From Polyodon spathula (lineage: Eukaryota; Chordata; Actinopteri; Acipenseriformes; Polyodontidae), in the NCBI RefSeq assembly GCF_017654505.1, contig NC_054538.1, positions 18,423,912-18,487,911 of the forward strand: 64,000 nt of DNA. The letters are read 5' to 3'. A program made the position numbers and the translations under genes. This document shows positions 32,625 through 44,040 of this stretch, one piece after another; position 1 is the stretch's first letter, and every line of letters begins with the position of its first letter. The notes below the pieces were generated by a model. That model ran no database searches. It saw only the letters and a list, made by a program, of their open reading frames with translations, and was not told the origin of the DNA.

Positions 32625-34206
32625 ATATTACAACAGCAAGAGAACATTCAAAGAGGAGGTTAAATGTCTAAGAGATACAAATGGCAAAATCATAGACAAA
32701 GGAAAAAAATAGTAAACATATTAAATGATTTTTTTTTTTTTTACAAAGAAGGATACGGACAACATGCCCCACATGTCAACCTGTTCCTATCCAGTTGTAA
32801 ATAACAAAGACAGAAGTGTTAAAGGGACTTAAAATAAACAAATCCCCTGGGCTGGATGAGATCCTCCCAATAGTATTCAAAGAAATTAAATAAGTTATTT
32901 ACAAACCGCTAACCAAGATCATGCAACAGTCTCTTGACACAGTGGTTGTACCGACAGACTGGAGAATTGCAAGCACAACACCAATAACCCTGACTTCTAT
33001 TATATGCAAACTTATGGAAACTATAATAAGATCCAAAATGGAAAATGACCTATATGGTAACAGTATCCTGTGAGACAACCAACACGGTTTTAGGAAAGGG
33101 AGACTGTGTCTAACTAACCTGCTTGATTTTTTTGAGGATGCAACATCGATAATGGATAATTGCAAAGCATATGACATGGTTTATTTAGATTTCCAGAAAG
33201 CTTTTGACAAAGTCCTGCATAAAAGATTAATTCCCAAACTGAACGCAGTAGAGAGTAAAGGGAATGCATGTACATGAATTAGGGAGTGGTTAACATGTAG
33301 AAAACAGAAAGTACTGATTAGAAACCTCAGAATGGAGTGTGGTAACCAGTGGAGTACCACAGGGATCAGTACTAGGTCCTCTGCTATTCCTAATCTACAT
33401 TGGACTTGGATTATGATATAGTAAGCAAAATTGTTAAATTTGCAGATTACACTAAAATAGGAGGAGTGGCAAATACTGTTGCAGCAGCAGAGGTCATTCA
33501 AAATGATTCAGAACTGGGCAGACACATGGCAAATTACATTTAATACGGAAAAGTGTAAGGTACTGCACGCAGGAAATAAAAATGTGCATTATAAATATCA
33601 TATGGGAGATACTGAAATTGAAGAAGGAATTTATGAAAAAGTCCTAGGAGTTTATGTTGACTCAGAAATGTCTTGATCTAGACAATGTAGGGAAGCTATA
33701 AAAAAGGCCTCTTGAATATTGTGTTCAGTTCTGGTCACCTCGCTACAAAAAGAATATTGCTGCTCTAAAAAGAGTGCAAAGAAGAGCGACCAAAATTATT
33801 CCAGGTTTAAAAGGCATGTCATATGCAGACAGGCTAAAAGAATTGAATCTATTCAGTCTTGAACAAAGAAGATCATGCGGCGACCTGATTCAAGCATTCA
33901 AAATTCTAAAAGGTATTGACAATGTCGACCCAAGGGACTTTTTTCGTCCTGAAAGAAGAAACAAGGGCCAGGGGTCACAAATGGAGATTAGACAAAGGGG
34001 CATTCGGAACAGAAGATAGGAGGCTCCTTTTTTACACAGAGAATTGTGAGGGTCTGGAATCAACTCCCCAGTAATGTTGTTGAAGCCGACACCCTGGGAT
34101 CCTTTAAGAAGCTGCTGATTCTGGGATCAAGAAGCTACCAACAAACAAACAAGCAAGATGGGCCGAATGGCCTCCTCTCATTTGTAAACTTTCTTATGTT
34201 CTTAAG
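32625..34206 (+). pseudogene. CR1/Rex-like LINE, 5'-truncated ORF2 relic with 3' end
   Basis: The plus strand gives the C-terminal two-thirds of a LINE reverse transcriptase in scrambled frames. RDTNGKIIDKG lies near 32670, NKSPGLDEILP near 32840, and VYLDFQKAFDKVLHKRL at 33178-33228 (first catalytic Asp). A GVPQGS-like stretch follows near 33350, then FADYTK at 33439-33453 where families have FADD, so the second catalytic pair is mutated. QNWADTWQITFNTEKCKVLH and DTEIEEGIYEKVLGVYVDSE follow in frame (33479-33676). Roughly 130 bases are deleted after REAIKKA. Then RVQRRATKIIPGLKGMSYAD through FFRPERRNKG (33774-34019) and RVWNQLPSNVVEADTLGSFK (34046-). The end, ggcctcctctcatttgtaaa ... ttatgttctta, is a characteristic 3' terminus. 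It is inactive. Confidence 0.85.
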
Positions 34207-35428
34207 AGAGGAGACATCTGACTATAGAGAGAGACTCTATAATACTATAATTACTTATTTTTTCATTTTTTGGAGCACTACTTTTGTTTTAATTTAGAAC
34301 TGTGCTTGGAAGTATATGTACTGTATAAATTCTGACTGAACATAATTTAAATTATAATCACAGTGTACTTTTCATTACCACAACAGCTTTAAAGAACAAC
34401 ACTTGCTTTTTGTCAAAGTTACATGTGGAATTGCTGGGAAAATTGAGCAAGTTCTGGTACTCTGTAATTATGATCTACTTTTATATTGTAGGATTGTGTC
34501 TACAATAGCAACCTTGAGGGCATCTTACCATGATTACATTTTAAGATAAATTCTGCAACTATGCAACCTATTATTGTGATCTTTTGAACAATATTTATTG
34601 GTTTTATTTTGTTTTTATTGGATAAGCATCCAATTACATAAATACTGGACAGCCATCCTACATAATTGGTTACTCTGCAGGGCTGCGACTCACGTCCAAA
34701 TGCAATTTTAGATCCGATAATCATTCAACTCTGGCAGTTCCCTAAATATGTAGATAAAGTAGCAAGGCCTACTTTCTCGGCATTGTAATGTTCAGAATAT
34801 CTAATAATCATGTCAGCTGTATTTAATCATGTCCTATGTATTATTTTTTAAATCCATTCAAAACTGCCCTGACAAAAAGTCATTTTAATGATTACCACCA
34901 CTTGATCTTCTTATCAATTCTATGTTTGATACATTTTCTCTAATGTCCTTTAACATGCAACACACACCCAAATACTTGCGTAAGCTTCACCTGAGCCAAA
35001 ATGAAAAAGGTGTTGATGAAGACAACGTTAAGCCGAAACACGTCGTTTTTTAAAATGTTTTTTTAACCAATAAAGTATTTTTGTAAGTGCTGCAGGGTAC
35101 GCCTACAAAAGCATATCTACACTGATACATTTGAGTCTAAGTGCTTTATTCTAAACCTTTGATTCCCAGCATTGTCCTTGAAAACAAAGACATTTGTGTT
35201 CACATTGCAATAAGATAATTGTTTTATCGGCTGTTTCATAAATGTGGGATTCAGCATTGTCCAGCATTGCTCCAGAATAAGCAATTGTAAAATAGTATTA
35301 CATTACTGTTCTGGGTAGTTCCTTGCTAGCTTTATACAGTTTTCTTTCTTAAATCTTCTCTGAGAGTTTCCCATTTCCTGAATTACTTCTTTCTCTGTCT
35401 TTTTTAATTCATAAAAAAGTGGCTAAGG
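34207..35428. other. no gene; motif at 35000-35070 discussed in findings
   Basis: AT-rich. At 35004-35050, gttgatgaagacaacg...gccgaaacacgtcg followed by aataaag resembles the hammerhead-core-like tails seen in some retroelements. No reverse transcriptase is attached. Confidence 0.4.
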
Positions 35429-36826
35429 CTGCATTCACACTGGGTCCGTTTCAAACTGATTTGGTCTGGTTTGTTTCGTTTGAAAAATCAATGTGTTAAT
35501 TTGTACAGTGATAATCATCACGTAATTACGTGATATAATGCTTTTTTTATATACGGCAGCAATGCGCTGCAGTACATTTGCATGCAAGCTAAAGTACTTT
35601 TTTTATGGTCCCTTTCCATTTTTTTCAGGACTGAGTTCCACTGTGTTCATAACGCAGTTTGCAAGAGCACATGACTCGTTATATGGTGTGTGAACCGGGT
35701 GTTTACAATATCCTGCAAGGCATATTGAAAGATGGCAGCTATTGATGTATTGCTCCTGTTTTTAATATAGCATGTATGATTCTTACATATTGCTGTGGAA
35801 GAAAGCACTGGGGGAGCACTTCACTGATTTAATAAATACATTTCTTGAATGACTACAGTAGGAGAATAATGCAGTTTACACATTTCTGCACGGTTCTCCT
35901 AATGTTGTTATTAAACAAAGTAATTTGAGAAAACTCTGAATATATTTTACTTTTTTTGGGGGAGTTTAGTCCAGTTTGGCAACATTTTGGTGTCTGACTA
36001 CATTTTCTACCTTAGCTTCAGTTTCTCGCACTGTCCAAGTAGTTTATGATTACTAGTTTCCACAGAGAAAATTGGGGGAGGTTTTTTTTTCCTTTAATTT
36101 ACTGACGCCGTAGCAACTCTGAAGCCAAAAATAAGAGGATGTAAAATAACACAATAGTTTAAAAATTAAACATCGGGTGAATTTATTGCATATGATAACA
36201 ACTCATTATTTTCTTTATATTGTTATCTAGTCAACATGTTAAATGTACAAAAAGCCAGATTTAAAAAAATAGATCAACTATTACCATTTAAATATATGGT
36301 ATGCACATAATCAGAATGATTACAAAAATAATCCATAAGATTTTTATTTTATTTTTGAATGGCGCCAACGCACAACCTAATACATTACTCTGTATTAACT
36401 TGCTGAGCACACTGACCCAGTTTTCTACTTAAAAAAAAAAATACAATAGCAAAACCGGGACATTTAACAATGTTACTGTTTTTGACCAGGACATAAAAAT
36501 TAAGGCTGAAAACCGTGAAAATCTCAATTTTCACCAGGGTGTCAGGTAACCCTAATGCAGTTCCCGAACATGTTGTTTGTTTCCTTCCGAGTCAGATTAC
36601 CTTGTATAGTTTGTTTCCCATGTGCAGAAGGATCGAGTCCAGCTGTTGTTCACATTGAGGTTTTGCAAGCAAACCAGACTTGCCGAACGAACCGAAACCA
36701 CCTATTTAGATGGACTCGGTACGGTTCATTCCAAAGCAGACTTTGTTGTTCACACTTCACACCAAACGTACCTAACCATACCGAGTGCGGTCCAAATCCT
36801 CTAAACAAACCCAGTCTTAACACAGC
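35429..36826. mobile_element. non-autonomous DNA transposon with short TIRs (about 1.4 kb)
   Basis: The left end reads GCTGCATTCACACTGGGTCC. The right end, reverse-complemented, reads GCTGTGTTAAGACTGGGTTT, matching 15 of 20, and both continue in g/t-rich text. The interior near the right end has many ggttcg/accgaac-type words. I could not fix a target duplication, so the superfamily is uncertain. No transposase frame was seen. Confidence 0.55.
35517..35534. repeat. perfect 18-bp palindrome
   Basis: ATCACGTAATTACGTGAT is self-complementary and combines a TAATTA core with CACGT flanks. It lies about 90 bases inside the left end of the transposon. Confidence 0.95.
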
Positions 36827-38269
36827 ATTTGTCTTTTTAATAAAACATGGAACTTTTTTTGAGATCTATGGTTACAACTTTTGAGTATTATTTACATTGA
36901 TGCTTTGAGAGTTTGGAGGTGATATCCAACAAACAGTCAGACAGTCAGAGAGACACTTCAGAGTAAAACAAAAGGAACTCCTTATACAACTTACTGGAAA
37001 TTTAAAACAGAAAAAGGTCAGGTGATCACAGTCCCTTTTCCCATCAAACGTCCCTGTGACTCAATGTTTTCCTAGTCTTCCTAGTTGTACAGTCAAGGGT
37101 GCAATTCTGCCGGTACTCATCACTACTCAGTATCGGGACTTATTTAATCTGCTTTTCATCCAATGCTGGTGCATTCCCCATCCACTCACACAGTCCACTG
37201 CACAACGTTTCTCAAATGTGCTTTCATTCAACACAGTTCATGCTGCTGGCATTCTGTTTCCTCATACTGCTTTGGTTTCTGTTAGCTGCTATTGGCCACC
37301 ATTAACGTCAGGCCAAGCTTTCATTCTGATCAGATTTAATTTTGGCATGAGTCAGAAATCTCCACCCATTTAGCTTTGTGTCAGTGCTCATTTGTTGATC
37401 AATGAGAAAACAGCAGTATGGAGTAATTTTGATTATTATGAAGCAATCACTATTTTCTTTAGTGCGATAGACGAACTATCTGAAATATTCTAAACGAACA
37501 TTGCTGCACATGAATTTGAAGGCCCAAAGCCACATCAGTGTTCTCCATAAATTACATAGTTGATAAATATTAGAAATAATTATCATAACACGTTTTTCCT
37601 TGCACTGATTTATCACATTACCAGAATTTGCATGAAAGTTTCTAAAATGGCAAATGATGTGTGGGACAGTGGGGATTAACATTAAAAAAAACAGGATCAA
37701 CAAAGTGCTGCTTCAGATTTTGGTGAGTGAGTCAGAATCGGGTTACAGATGGAGGTGTGATTCACACTTTTCAAACACAAGCCCAACTTGCAAGGTACAT
37801 GTTAAGTATAGTGATCAATGTTTTGTTTTGTTGTAATCCTAGTATTTTCTGTTATGATGACTGTAATTAACAAAAAACAAAACGGTGAGGTGTTTTTTCT
37901 TTGTACAATGCCCCCTTCTCTAAAACATTTTGAAGAGTTTATTTAAGTTAAACATGAGTTTTCACTTGTGTGTACATCTAAAAAAAAAGGCATAAGTAAA
38001 ATGCAGTAATGATATTATTTTATGAAAATGTGTCTTCTGCAACTTTGTTTACTGTGCAAAAACCATAATACCAGGGATACATTTCTTTTTTTAAAGTAAA
38101 CTTTTATGCTGTTTCTGCCTGGAAAATCTTTTTATGGACTAGATCATGGTAATTAATCTATGCAGAAACTCAGAGAAACACACAGAATGCATTATTGTAG
38201 GTAAAGTAATAATTAAAAATACAGAAAAGAAACAAGCATATATGTTCTAATCAAAGACTATTATTGTAG
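36827..38269. other. no gene recognised
   Basis: AT-rich sequence. The overlapping frames at 37056-37373 are not supported by motifs. Confidence 0.5.
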
Positions 38270-38827
38270 CATGGCCAGGTCTTGCCCCAGCTCATCCAGA
38301 ACTCCGCTGCTTGCATGGTGTTCTCTCTGCCTCGCTTCTCCCCCACTACTCCACTGCTCAATTCACTCCACTGACTTCCGATCACTGCTCACATCCAGTT
38401 TAAGACTCTTGTACTTGCCTACCATGCCTTGACCAGACTGCACTAGGCTACTTCCAGAACTTCATCTCTTCCTACACTTCCACCCGACCTCTCTGCTCCG
38501 CTTACACTAGAAGACTGGCTGTACCTCCTCTACGCTCCCCTGCCTCCAGAGCTCCTTCCCCACCCTCGCCCCGCAGTGGTGGAACGATCTTCCTATGGAT
38601 GTCAGGACTGCCTAGTCCCTGACCACCTTCCAGAGCCTCCTCAAGACACACCTCTTCAGACAACACCTGTAAAACTCAACTCTTCCCTTCTGGACACTCT
38701 GCCTTTAATGTACTTTAACTTGCACTTATCTGCTCCCTATTTTACTGTATTTAATCCTGCACTATAACTTTAAGTTGCCCTGGGTAAGGGCATCTGCTAA
38801 TAAATAAATAAATAAATAAATAAATAA
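38270..38827 (+). pseudogene. L2-like LINE 3' end
   Basis: The first part encodes, in broken frames, the C-terminus of an L2-type reverse transcriptase: LIQNSAAC-like text near 38297, LHWLPI-like text near 38365, WWNDLPMDVRT at 38577-38610, then SLTTFQSLLKTHLFRQH to about 38665. The 3' untranslated end closes with tgccctgggtaagggcatctgctaa and a (taaa)n tail to 38827. This gatAAGGGCATCTGCTAA-type tail is shared by many fish L2 elements and their SINE partners. It is 5'-truncated, as most LINE copies are. Confidence 0.85.
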
Positions 38828-39589
38828 TAGGTGAGTACCCAGGGTGTGGAAAGTATGGGGATGATTGCTGAGAATACTATGAAGATTAAAATGGCCAAGT
38901 CAAGTACATCATTAGTCATAGTAGTGCCCATGAGATTAAATAAAGGAGTATTTTGTATTTTGTATCTTTTTTTATAGCACAGTTGTTTATTTATATCATT
39001 TTTTAGGATTATTCCCTTTTTAGGATATCATGAAACACAACTCCCTCTTTACAGCAGTTACCACATATTGTAATACTTCTTCATGTTTGTCATTTAAGGT
39101 TTAACTTAAGTGTTATATTACAATACTTGACTGAGTAATACAAAGGATAAAGAGGATACAGCGCTTTCAGTATTTTGAGCTTCCTTGTTTATAGTAAATT
39201 GGTTAGAAATGATCAGTTAATTTTTAAGGCTTATTTTGTATTCAGAAATGTGCTGTGTACCGATATGTATACTTTTTAAAACTATTTATTCATTGGCACT
39301 CAAATTGTCTCATTTTTTTAAATGTTTACGCCTGGCTGTGCATTTGAGTACCTGCACTTGTTTGTTGAGAATTTCACCCCTGTGTATAGTACTCTCAATA
39401 ACAGCCTAATGCCCTTCCCCAGTAGTGCTGTTTAAATAACTTTTGAGTTGAATTCAGTATTGTGGTCCATTCAACTGATCTAAACAATGAAGGATCAATA
39501 AAATCGTTAGGCCTGTCATTTTACTTACTTTTAAAGGCAAAATCCATGCCAGCAATCACAGGTGTGGTCATTCCTCAGGTAGCTAATTG
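38828..39589. other. no gene recognised
   Basis: AT-rich spacer without recognised elements. Confidence 0.55.
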
Positions 39590-39850
39590 CTGCTGATTGG
39601 GCAGTAGCCACATGTATAAAAGGAGCCAGAAATGTTTTGCTGGGATGAGTTTGTGATTTTCGTATTGTTTTGTATTCGTAGTGAAGGCTAGTGTCCAGGC
39701 TCCAAGTAATTTATTCTTTTGTTTGAACATTTTATTTTGACCCTCGTGCCAGTTTATTTTGTTCCTGTTTTTGTGTTTGTTTTGTTAATAAACATGCGCT
39801 CCAGTGCTTACACTGTAGCTTTCTGTCTCTGGGTCTCCTGCCGGTAACAA
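39590..39850 (+). mobile_element. LTR-like cassette with TATA box and polyA signal
   Basis: tataaaag at 39615-39622, a T/G-rich tttgttt middle, aataaa at 39787-39792, and a GC-richer end (ggtctcctgccggtaacaa). Same architecture as the cassettes at 6890, 54240 and 60270 but a different terminal sequence. No internal genes are attached, so a solo LTR is likely. Confidence 0.45.
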
Positions 39851-41889
39851 TTATCACAACGAGAAAATAAATATAACAGGAAACCCCATAAATCAAAAAG
39901 AAGTTTCATCAAGCACAATAATCATGAGAATATATCAATAAATATATGTAACATCTGCTTTTACCGTAAAAGACTTAAAGCAAAAAGGAAAACACAAAGA
40001 CAACAAAGCAACTTGGACGTCTGCAATGCTCTTGTGATTTATTTTGCTGACGTTAATTACTCCCTGGATCCTTGGTGGTATTCTAAGTAATGTAGAAATC
40101 AATTGATGCACATATATCAAAGCACTCTGTAAACATGAGCTGACATTCTTTACAGTATGAAGAAAAAAAAACTTTGCAAAAACTGCATACAATGTTGGGG
40201 ACTAAATTGGTAACAGGGATTGGACTATAAGAGCAGTACTTTTTAAACAGAACATTTCAATAATAAAGTTTGTAAATGTATACAGTACAAAGAGATCATC
40301 TTAATAATTTTCCTATTTTACAGGACCTATACATGCTTTTATAGCATTAAAGTAATAATGTGACTTTCTCAACAAGTCTGTCTACTAGATTTAGTTGAAA
40401 ATGTATTAAGCACAATCACAATGGATCAATCTTTTGGAAAAAAAATCACGCTTCTCTTAGCATAAATGTCCTTTTTAATCCCCTGTTGTTAAAGGCAAAA
40501 CTAATTTACAGCCTTCATTTGAATCATTAAGCTTGCTAACAATTAAGCTACACATCGCATCTTCCACAGTGTGGCCAGTTGCTTTCTTTGTGCAAATGAA
40601 TAAAACAGCTGCAACTGCAATGCTGCAATAACAGTGGAAACCAAGAACTGTCGTAATTAAAAACCTTGCAAATGTTACCAACATCCAACAATTTCCCCCT
40701 GTCTGGCCTGTGGTTTGGGACGATCCCTGGGGTCATTCATATTCCTCTAAGGCAAGCAGGCAGTGAGGGCTTTGGGTGCCTGAGCTCTGTAAATGAACAT
40801 TTCTATTTTCTGAAACTGTATCACGTCATTTCGCCACAGCTGATAATACTTGGATATCAATATGCAAACTACGACTTTACTTGGTCTTGACCTCTCCTAC
40901 AGCTACGACTACAGTATGTTAGTAGCAAGCAGTCCATTATTTTGATTGGATGAACTGGCCTTCATTTCTCTTGGTGTGACAATGAATCATTCATCATGCT
41001 ACATGTCGTCTAGCCCTTATTCAAAGTTTATGGTGCCACTTCCTAAAATAATCATGAAGTTCCAGAAGATGTGGCCCATGGATTTTGAGACAGGGACAAT
41101 TATCCTTGGATGCTTTAATGAAATATTTGAAAAATAAAACATTCTAGGTAATACGAAAATTACAAATCTCTAAAACGACAGATAATCATTACAGATTACT
41201 ATATTTTGTCTAACAGCATTATATTATATTGGGATCTATTCAATTAATGTAAACAGTGGTGGGTCTAAAGTTGTTTTAACCATTGCTCACATCAAAGTTA
41301 CAGGCCACATGTTCTAACCACAAGCAACAAAATATATGCAGTACTTTAGATTATGTTTTCACATAAGGAGACAAAAAACATTACACAATTTACAAGGAAC
41401 AATATATTATTGCACCTTCGTTCACCTTCATTCAACCTCTTTTTAGCCTTTTATTTTTCAGACCTGCTACAGATTAAGCATGCCCTTAAAAATATATATT
41501 TACATGTTTTCCAGCCTGGTATCTTATGAAATTATCTAGATATTGTTTAAAGGCATAAACCACATTTACACAGTATATGATGACATTAAGCTAATATGAA
41601 TTTAACATCTACTGTGCAAAGCTAGACTGCCTCTCCACACATACAGATTTACCAGGTATTCCCAATCGAACATCATATAAGCTTTAGGGGGTGTATTCAC
41701 TTGATCTAAACGTGCATGTGAGTCTCTTGTTGTTTTAAAGTATTACGTCATGGAGCATACTACTAAGATTTAAATGAATTAATCTATTCAGATCACCCAC
41801 TTCAATTGAACACACCAAGGTGCACTTAACGCTCTTCTAACCTTGGGTTATGGACAGTCTCTATTACATTGTGTCTGGGGTGTAATCTG
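39851..41889. other. no gene; candidate non-coding conserved block 40480-40690
   Basis: AT-rich. 40480-40690 contains words such as gaatcattaagcttgctaacaa and has balanced composition. Its open frames on both strands have no recognisable domains. Confidence 0.4.
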
Positions 41890-42005
41890 GTTTGCAGTTA
41901 AATGTTTGGAATTCCTTACCTGTTGCTGTCAGAGAGCCCATCTTGGTGCCTGTTTTAAAATCAAAATGGAAAACGTGCCTTTCTAGTTGGGATTTTTTTT
42001 TTTTC
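41890..42005 (+). pseudogene. possible LINE C-terminal fragment
   Basis: LNVWNSLPVAVREPILVPVL followed by KSKWKTCLSS resembles the end of L2/CR1-type reverse transcriptases (WNSLPxxVRxxxSxxxFKxxLKTxLF). It runs into a poly-T tract. Only about 35 residues support it. Confidence 0.45.
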
Positions 42006-42404
42006 TTGATTGTATATGAATTGCCTTCAGATGACTTTGGCTGCAAAAGGTACAATACAGATCAAATGTTATTGTCCTTATACATAGAAACGAAGCAGTC
42101 TGGCATTGACGTGTGGTGTTATCCCAATGTTTTTTGTTTTTTTTTTTCTGTTTTGTTATGTATAGTGCCTTAAATAAAAGACCTTGCAAGAGTTATGATA
42201 GTGTATAAACTCAAGATAAAACAGCTCACATGCCGGCCAGCTAATCTTATAATAATGTTGACAAAGCATTAACCTATTTACCCTACAAATAGCATTGTGC
42301 ACTTTTAATGTGAGTGCATGGTGACACAAATGCCTGAATGTTTGCATATATCTAATGCTAAAGCAAATCAGTAGAGGTGATATGAACTGGTTTCTGCAGT
42401 CAAT

Positions 42405-42500
42405 TAATAATAATACAATACCTTCATTTTTATATAGTGCCTTTCATAGTGGACCACCCTCACAAAGAGCTTTACAGAAGTAGGCTGTGAACAGTGCATT
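42405..42500 (+). repeat. dispersed-repeat fragment (tatatagtgcctttcatag type)
   Basis: tttttatatagtgcctttca followed by caaagagctttacagaagtag is a common tail motif of fish SINE/LINE repeats. No complete element is visible. Confidence 0.45.
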
Positions 42501-42626
42501 ATATGCAGAGTCACTGACAACAGGACACTAATGTTGCTAATGTTAATGTTAATGTTTATTAGGTACGTGTAACAATAGCAGGGCCCAATACATCATTTGC
42601 TACATTTCATAGATTCCCAAGACTTA

Positions 42627-44037
42627 GGGGTAGATGTACTAAGATGGGCCAGTCACAGTGCAAACATACAGCAATTTTCGTTATGTACTAAGAAAAAATA
42701 TGTTTATGAAGAGAGCTGCAATATACTCATTTAAATAGTATTTGAGTCATCTTAGAGAGATCTCTAGCGAGAGTTGTGCAACATTTTTTTCAAATAAAAA
42801 AGCAGCAATTGAGTTGTGGTTTGCTGCAGCAGAGGGTGCCCGAAGGATAACGTCTATACATGCAAGGGTGTAAGAATTAAAATAACATAGTTTTTGTTAA
42901 ATATAAACATCATCTGAACAATGCATTCTGTTCCTTCTTCATTTTACCTATATTAATACTGTTATATACATATATATAAAAAATGAAAGGCAATTTAATC
43001 CCATCAGATTCTACAGAGAGGTCACCACCTTCGCACCCAAAAAACTTTTTATAATCATGCAGTAGCCCCTCGCTAAACCAGACATGTTTGTCCGACATAA
43101 GGAGGTGTCGGGTTTAAAAACAATGCAATAAAATCGCACACACTTACATTTACAGTTCTCGATGTATTTTAAATATACATCATTGTGCTGAAATATCACT
43201 GCGTTTTGGGTAGGTTACACATTACAAAATATAAATCTATACAGTAAGCCTATATAGTATACAGTACAGTAGTAAAATCAAATGAATACGTGGTGTACTT
43301 TTTTGAACATTAGCCTACTGGTAACACATCATGCTACAGCATTGTAGACATTGGTAATGTGAATAAAAGATTATTTTAAATTGAAACTAAATTACTTTAG
43401 GGTTTTTGTTTTGTTTGTTTGTTTTTTTTTTTGTTTAACTTGGTCTACTTATTAGCCTAGACAATTAACACACAATAGATCATGGTCCTATACAGATGCT
43501 CAGAATGAGCTGGAGGGGTTAGTGGCACATGTGTGCAGTCTACTGTTCCCATCACGCTGGGAAAACCTGAAATGTAATAGAAATTTGTTTAAGGCATGTA
43601 AGTACATCCTGACTTTAGTGAAAATTAGATACTTGGGTGTTCATCTCAAAAATGCAATGAGCAAACTGGCAATGCACGAGAAAAAGCAGACTGGAAGCAA
43701 CAATTGCGACTTTAAAAGATGCTTTCAAAAGTTACTAACAAATTGATGCAATTGAAAGTGTCGCAATTGCCCTCAGCTTTAGTGCATCTCATTACAATAT
43801 TTTTGATCCCTCATTTGCACTGCCTCCACCCTGTTTTTGCGAATTTCTGCAGGAAGACCCAGAATTCCATATTCATTTAAGGCTAAAGTGCAAATAAGAA
43901 CTGCGGCTGCAAAGCACTTGTTAAAATGATGCTAACAGTGTTGCGTTTGTTTAGAGCATTTCACACTACACTTCCGACTGGTTTCCATGTGTTTTGCAAT
44001 GATTGCGACAAACGCAACACTTTAGTACATCTACCCC
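42627..44037. mobile_element. Harbinger-like non-autonomous element (1,411 bp), TTA flanks
   Basis: TTA at 42624-42626 and 44038-44040 flank perfect terminal repeats: GGGGTAGATGTACTAA at the left, and its complement TTAGTACATCTACCCC at the right. A 3-bp TTA target duplication with GGGG ends is typical of PIF/Harbinger. No transposase or Myb-like frame survives. The middle (43060-43400) carries a repeat found again at 48512-48705. Confidence 0.85.
43205..43395 (+). repeat. dispersed repeat, copy 1
   Basis: Shares aacagtacagtagta.aatca (43260s) and the exact 28-base stretch ending in aaattgaaactaaatta (43370s) with 48512-48705, with diverged sequence between. It lies within the Harbinger-like element, probably as a nested insertion. 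Confidence 0.7.
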
Positions 44038-44040
44038 TTA

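Noticed and set aside
34995..35070. Functional hammerhead ribozyme
   Set aside because: The core C is replaced by T and stem I lacks pairing; kept only as a motif of interest.
36555..36884. 109-codon plus-strand frame
   Set aside because: Covers the right end of a DNA transposon and has no domain signature.
43060..43125. Tigger/pogo element starting cagtagcccctcg
   Set aside because: No matching right terminal repeat or clear TA duplication could be established.
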